Shown one piece after another: positions 4,145 through 7,186 of a stretch of DNA of 7,186 nt (position 1 is its first letter; the number at the start of each line of letters is the position of its first letter). The DNA lies in NCBI GenBank assembly GCA_019115685.1, contig DXDC01000313.1, positions 1-7,186 on the forward strand. Reading direction: 5' to 3'. The notes beneath the pieces were generated by a model. It was given only the letters and a program-made list of their open reading frames with translations, made no database searches and was not told the DNA's origin. Position numbers and translations under genes: made by a program. The stretch comes from Candidatus Agrococcus pullicola. Its GTDB lineage: Bacteria; Actinomycetota; Actinomycetes; Actinomycetales; Microbacteriaceae.

Positions 4145-7132
4145 TTATCCTTCTGCCTCGAGACGCTCGATTTCGTCGCTCAGTACGATCGCGCGCTCGA
4201 GCGCCTCCTGCAGTCGCTCATCGGCCTCAGCGGCCGCAACGAGGTCGTTGTTTGCGTACGCCTCCTCGCGATCCTGCAGCGCCTGGTTCGCCTCCTCCAG
4301 CACCTCCTGCAGCTCGAGCTGCAGCGTTCGAAGGTCATCGCTGATCGGCTCCTGAGGGGTCTCTGGCTCGGACGGCTCCTCCGGCTCCGTCGGGGTATCC
4401 GGATCCTCGGGATCGATCGGATCCTCCTCGATGCCCTCCGGAGCATCATCGACATCCGCTCCCGAATCACCGTCGAACAGCTCGTCCAGCGCGTCGTCCA
4501 GCGTGTCGGCAAACGCGATGTTGTCACCGAACGAGACCAGCACTCTCCGCAGGACCGGGAACGAGGTCTCCCCCGTCGAACGCAGGTACACCGGTTGCAC
4601 GTACAGCAGTCCGCCACCCACCGGGACGGTCAGCAGGTTCCCTCGCATGACCTGCGTTGCACCGCGTTCGAGGATGTTCAGCTCGACCGAGATCGCGTCA
4701 TCCGTGTTGAAGTTATTCTGCATCTGGCCGGGTCCGGGAACGGATTGATCACGAGGCAACTCCTGAATCACGAGCCTGCCGTAATCCTCGCTCACCTCCC
4801 CCGGTGTCGAGCCGGCATCGGCGTTCACCGAGAAGTATCCGTACAGCACATTCGGTGTCCCCTCACCTCCGTGCGGGATGAAGGTCGAATACAGCGTGAA
4901 AGCCGGGTCCTGCTCCTCAACCGACATGGTCAGATAGTAGGGCGGCTGGGGCGGGGCTGTCCCGTCACCGGTCCACGTGGGCTCGGTCGGCGTTCGCCAG
5001 CGGTCGTCGTCCGAATAGAACGTGCCCGGGTTGGTGACGTGGTAGTCGCCCAGAATGGCTCGTTGCATCTTGAAGAGGTCTTGCGGATAGCGAACGTGCG
5101 ACAGGAGGTCGCCACTCATCTCCTCCATCGGAGTCGTGGATGACGGGTAGACGCTCTGCCACGCCTGCAGAACGGGGTCATCGGTATCCCACGCGTAGAG
5201 CGTGACGCTCCCATCGTACGCGTCTACAACGCCCTTCACCGAATTGCGAATGTAGTTCACGGTATCGTTCGGGCCGACCTGCGGGTTGGGATTCGTGGAG
5301 TCCCGGATTGCGCCGGCCATCGACATCGGCGTGGAGTACGGGTACAGATCCGTAGTCGTGAAGCCGTCCACGATCCATACGACACGACCATCCACTACCG
5401 CGGGGTACGAAGTCTGGTCCAGTGTGAGGTACGGGGCAACCTCCTGCACGCGCTCGATCGGATCCCGGTTGTAGAGAATCTGAGAATCGCTATTGATTGC
5501 ATCCGAGAGGAGAATCTGCTCTGACTGGAACTGCAGTGCATAGGCGAGGCGGTTGAAGAGACTCCCGACGTTCGGGCCTCCGTCACCGTCGAAGGTCGTC
5601 ATCGCATTGTCCGCTCCGGAACCTTCGTCGCCACCGCGCGGGTAGTCGACCTCGAGGTCAACTCCGTCTTCGGTTCCGCCGACGATGGAGTACTCGGGTT
5701 GCGATTGGCCGAAGTAGATCCTCGGCTCATAGTCGCCGAGTGGGCCGGAGGTCGGCACGCCGCCCTGCATGAACACGGGCTGACCTTCAGGACCGCGTTG
5801 GTTGCCGTACGCGGCGACCATGCCGTAACCGTGCGTGTACACGATGTGCTGGTTGTACCAGGACTGCTCCGACAACCAGTCGTTGTTCATCTCGCGAAGC
5901 GAGACAACGGTGTCCTGGAGTTCACCGTCGATGACGTAGCGGTCGACGTTCAACTGCTCTGGGAAGCTGTAGAACTGGCGGTATGACTCGAGGTTCTGGA
6001 ATGCCTCGGACACCAGCGCCGGGTCCATGATGCGGATGTTCGCGGTTGTCTGCGCGTCCTCCGCAAGCTGCCCCTGCTCCGTTGTAGTCGTCGTGTCCGT
6101 CGACACGCGTTCGACATCCGCGACACCGAACGCATCCCGAGTGGACTGAATGTTCCTGTCGATGTACTCGGCTTCCAGCGTCCTCGCGCTCGGATCCACT
6201 TGGAAGCGCTGGATCAACGCCGGGTAGGCGGCGCCGACCACGAGCGAAGCAACGATCAGCATCGCGGTTCCGACGATCGAAATCCGCCAGCGTCCTATGA
6301 CGGCTGTCACCAGGAAGCAGATCGCCACGAGAGCAGCGATACCAGCCATGATCTGGATGCCCGGGATCGTCGCGTTCACCGCAGCGTGACCCGCGCCGGC
6401 ACGGACAACGCTGCTCGAGGGCTGCGAAAGGGCCGCGTACTGACCGAGCCAGATGTTCACGGCCAGCCCCAGCATGAAGAGCGCTGCCAGAACGGCCAGC
6501 ATGATCCGCGTTGCCCTGGCAACGCGGAATTCTCGGCCGCTGATCCGAAGGGAACCGTAGAGATACGACATCGCGACAGTCGCGGCGAAACACGCGAACA
6601 CGACCAGGAGCACCATCGTTACCACCTGCTGGTAGAACGGCACCTCAAAGACGTAGAAGCTGATGTCGAGCCCGAATTGCGGATCGGTCTGCCCGAACGG
6701 CTGTCGGTTCAGCCACAGTTGCACGAGCTCCCAGCGGCTTGCCGCCGCCGCTCCTGAGAACAAGCCGAAGATCACCGGGATCAGTACCATACCGACACGG
6801 CGAAGCGGCTCGATCTGGGACTGGTAGCGATCGAGCTGGCTCGACAGTTGGGCGTATGTGGGGCGCGTTCTGAAGGCCACCTGCATAACAATTGCGAGAG
6901 GGACGGCCATTGCGAGGAATCCGATTGCGAACATCACCGCGATCGATCCCCATCGAACGAGCACGACCTCCGAGAAGCCGAGCTGAGCGAACCACAGGTA
7001 ATCGGTGTAGAAGCCTGTGAAGTAATAGAACCCGATGGCCAGCGCCGCAACGATCACCAGCGTTAACAGCAGCGGTGAGCGGCGGCCCCGGGATTTCGGC
7101 GTATCTGATGCAGTGGCTGCGGAACTCGTCAC
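4145..7132 (-). CDS. UPF0182 family (COG1615) integral membrane protein
   Basis: A 995-residue protein of the UPF0182 family, near full family length. About seven membrane helices lie in the first third: roughly 21-38, 60-83, 113-132, 167-190, 210-230, 258-279 and 283-305. FYTDYLWFAQLGF (41-53) after helix 1 is a family hallmark. Residues 310-885 form a large domain expected outside the membrane, with conserved-looking stretches such as WYNQHIVYTHGYGMVAAYGN (425-444) and RYPQDLFKMQ (681-690). Residues 888-930 are an acidic Pro/Glu/Asp linker, followed by a predicted coiled coil (932-993). The molecular function is not established; no catalytic motif is evident. The start is GTG at 7132, with GGAGA (7139-7143) six bases upstream. 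The gene appears monocistronic, ending before a GC-rich hairpin and the tRNA. Confidence 0.95.
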   Translation of the reverse strand: MTSSAATASDTPKSRGRRSPLLLTLVIVAALAIGFYYFTGFYTDYLWFAQLGFSEVVLVRWGSIAVMFAIGFLAMAVPLAIVMQVAFRTRPTYAQLSSQLDRYQSQIEPLRRVGMVLIPVIFGLFSGAAAASRWELVQLWLNRQPFGQTDPQFGLDISFYVFEVPFYQQVVTMVLLVVFACFAATVAMSYLYGSLRISGREFRVARATRIMLAVLAALFMLGLAVNIWLGQYAALSQPSSSVVRAGAGHAAVNATIPGIQIMAGIAALVAICFLVTAVIGRWRISIVGTAMLIVASLVVGAAYPALIQRFQVDPSARTLEAEYIDRNIQSTRDAFGVADVERVSTDTTTTTEQGQLAEDAQTTANIRIMDPALVSEAFQNLESYRQFYSFPEQLNVDRYVIDGELQDTVVSLREMNNDWLSEQSWYNQHIVYTHGYGMVAAYGNQRGPEGQPVFMQGGVPTSGPLGDYEPRIYFGQSQPEYSIVGGTEDGVDLEVDYPRGGDEGSGADNAMTTFDGDGGPNVGSLFNRLAYALQFQSEQILLSDAINSDSQILYNRDPIERVQEVAPYLTLDQTSYPAVVDGRVVWIVDGFTTTDLYPYSTPMSMAGAIRDSTNPNPQVGPNDTVNYIRNSVKGVVDAYDGSVTLYAWDTDDPVLQAWQSVYPSSTTPMEEMSGDLLSHVRYPQDLFKMQRAILGDYHVTNPGTFYSDDDRWRTPTEPTWTGDGTAPPQPPYYLTMSVEEQDPAFTLYSTFIPHGGEGTPNVLYGYFSVNADAGSTPGEVSEDYGRLVIQELPRDQSVPGPGQMQNNFNTDDAISVELNILERGATQVMRGNLLTVPVGGGLLYVQPVYLRSTGETSFPVLRRVLVSFGDNIAFADTLDDALDELFDGDSGADVDDAPEGIEEDPIDPEDPDTPTEPEEPSEPETPQEPISDDLRTLQLELQEVLEEANQALQDREEAYANNDLVAAAEADERLQEALERAIVLSDEIERLEAEG

Positions 7133-7165
7133 GTAGTATCTCCAGCTTGAAAACGGGGTCAGGTC

Positions 7166-7171
7166 ATTCTA
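7166..7171 (-). promoter_or_regulatory. Candidate -10 element for the UPF0182 gene
   Basis: TAGAAT on the minus strand lies 33 bases upstream of the GTG start. The matching -35 position falls at or past the window edge, so the promoter cannot be confirmed here. Confidence 0.35.
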
Positions 7172-7186
7172 TCCGCACGAAGGCAG

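Noticed and set aside
4385..4435. Repeated GGATCC/GATCGATCGG-like short words
   Set aside because: They encode the Asp/Pro/Glu linker of UPF0182 and are explained by repeated Asp-Pro codons; no symmetric operator is convincing.
4076..5143. 355-codon plus-strand open frame
   Set aside because: It is antisense to UPF0182 and begins inside the tRNA-side intergenic region. Its His/Arg/Val-rich translation is a shadow of the real gene.

Overview
The window looks like chromosomal DNA of a high-GC Gram-positive actinobacterium, possibly of the Microbacteriaceae type. This rests on strong G/C bias at third codon positions, GTG/TTG starts, lipoprotein signal peptides, a DUF4333 membrane protein, a full-length UPF0182 (COG1615) membrane protein, and an initiator tRNA lacking an encoded CCA. 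The taxonomic guess is inference; no marker gene fixes the genus.

Layout, left to right. (1) Positions 2-252, plus strand: the 3' part of a thiamine-binding (MTH1187/YkoF-like) protein gene, cut by the window edge and carrying an apparent one-base deletion near 53-57. (2) Positions 333-3033, plus strand: a tight three-gene cell-envelope operon. It encodes a lipoprotein with a complete chymotrypsin-fold serine protease triad, a second lipoprotein with a C-terminus resembling LolA/LprG-type proteins, and a proline-rich single-pass membrane protein with an extracytoplasmic DUF4333 domain. Gene junctions are an 11-base overlap and a 9-base gap. (3) Positions 3851 down to 3066, minus strand: three small genes in one reading frame separated only by stop codons. 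They are a very basic 61-residue protein with a perfect Shine-Dalgarno, a 55-residue Cys/His zinc-binding protein probably started at TTG, and the tail of a small membrane protein whose apparent 5' end is interrupted by an in-frame TAG. (4) Positions 4002-4075, minus strand: initiator tRNA-fMet with a recognisable promoter upstream and a 12-bp hairpin just downstream. (5) Positions 4145-7132, minus strand: the 995-residue UPF0182 protein, starting at GTG near the right edge.

Functionally, most of the window serves the cell envelope: two lipoproteins, a DUF4333 protein, a degenerate membrane gene and UPF0182. The protease/lipoprotein/DUF4333 operon is the most likely functional unit, acting together on the outer face of the membrane. 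Its substrate cannot be read from the sequence. No CRISPR array, insertion sequence, phage module or recognised defence system is visible. The least ordinary part is the same-frame chain of small minus-strand ORFs at 3066-3851.
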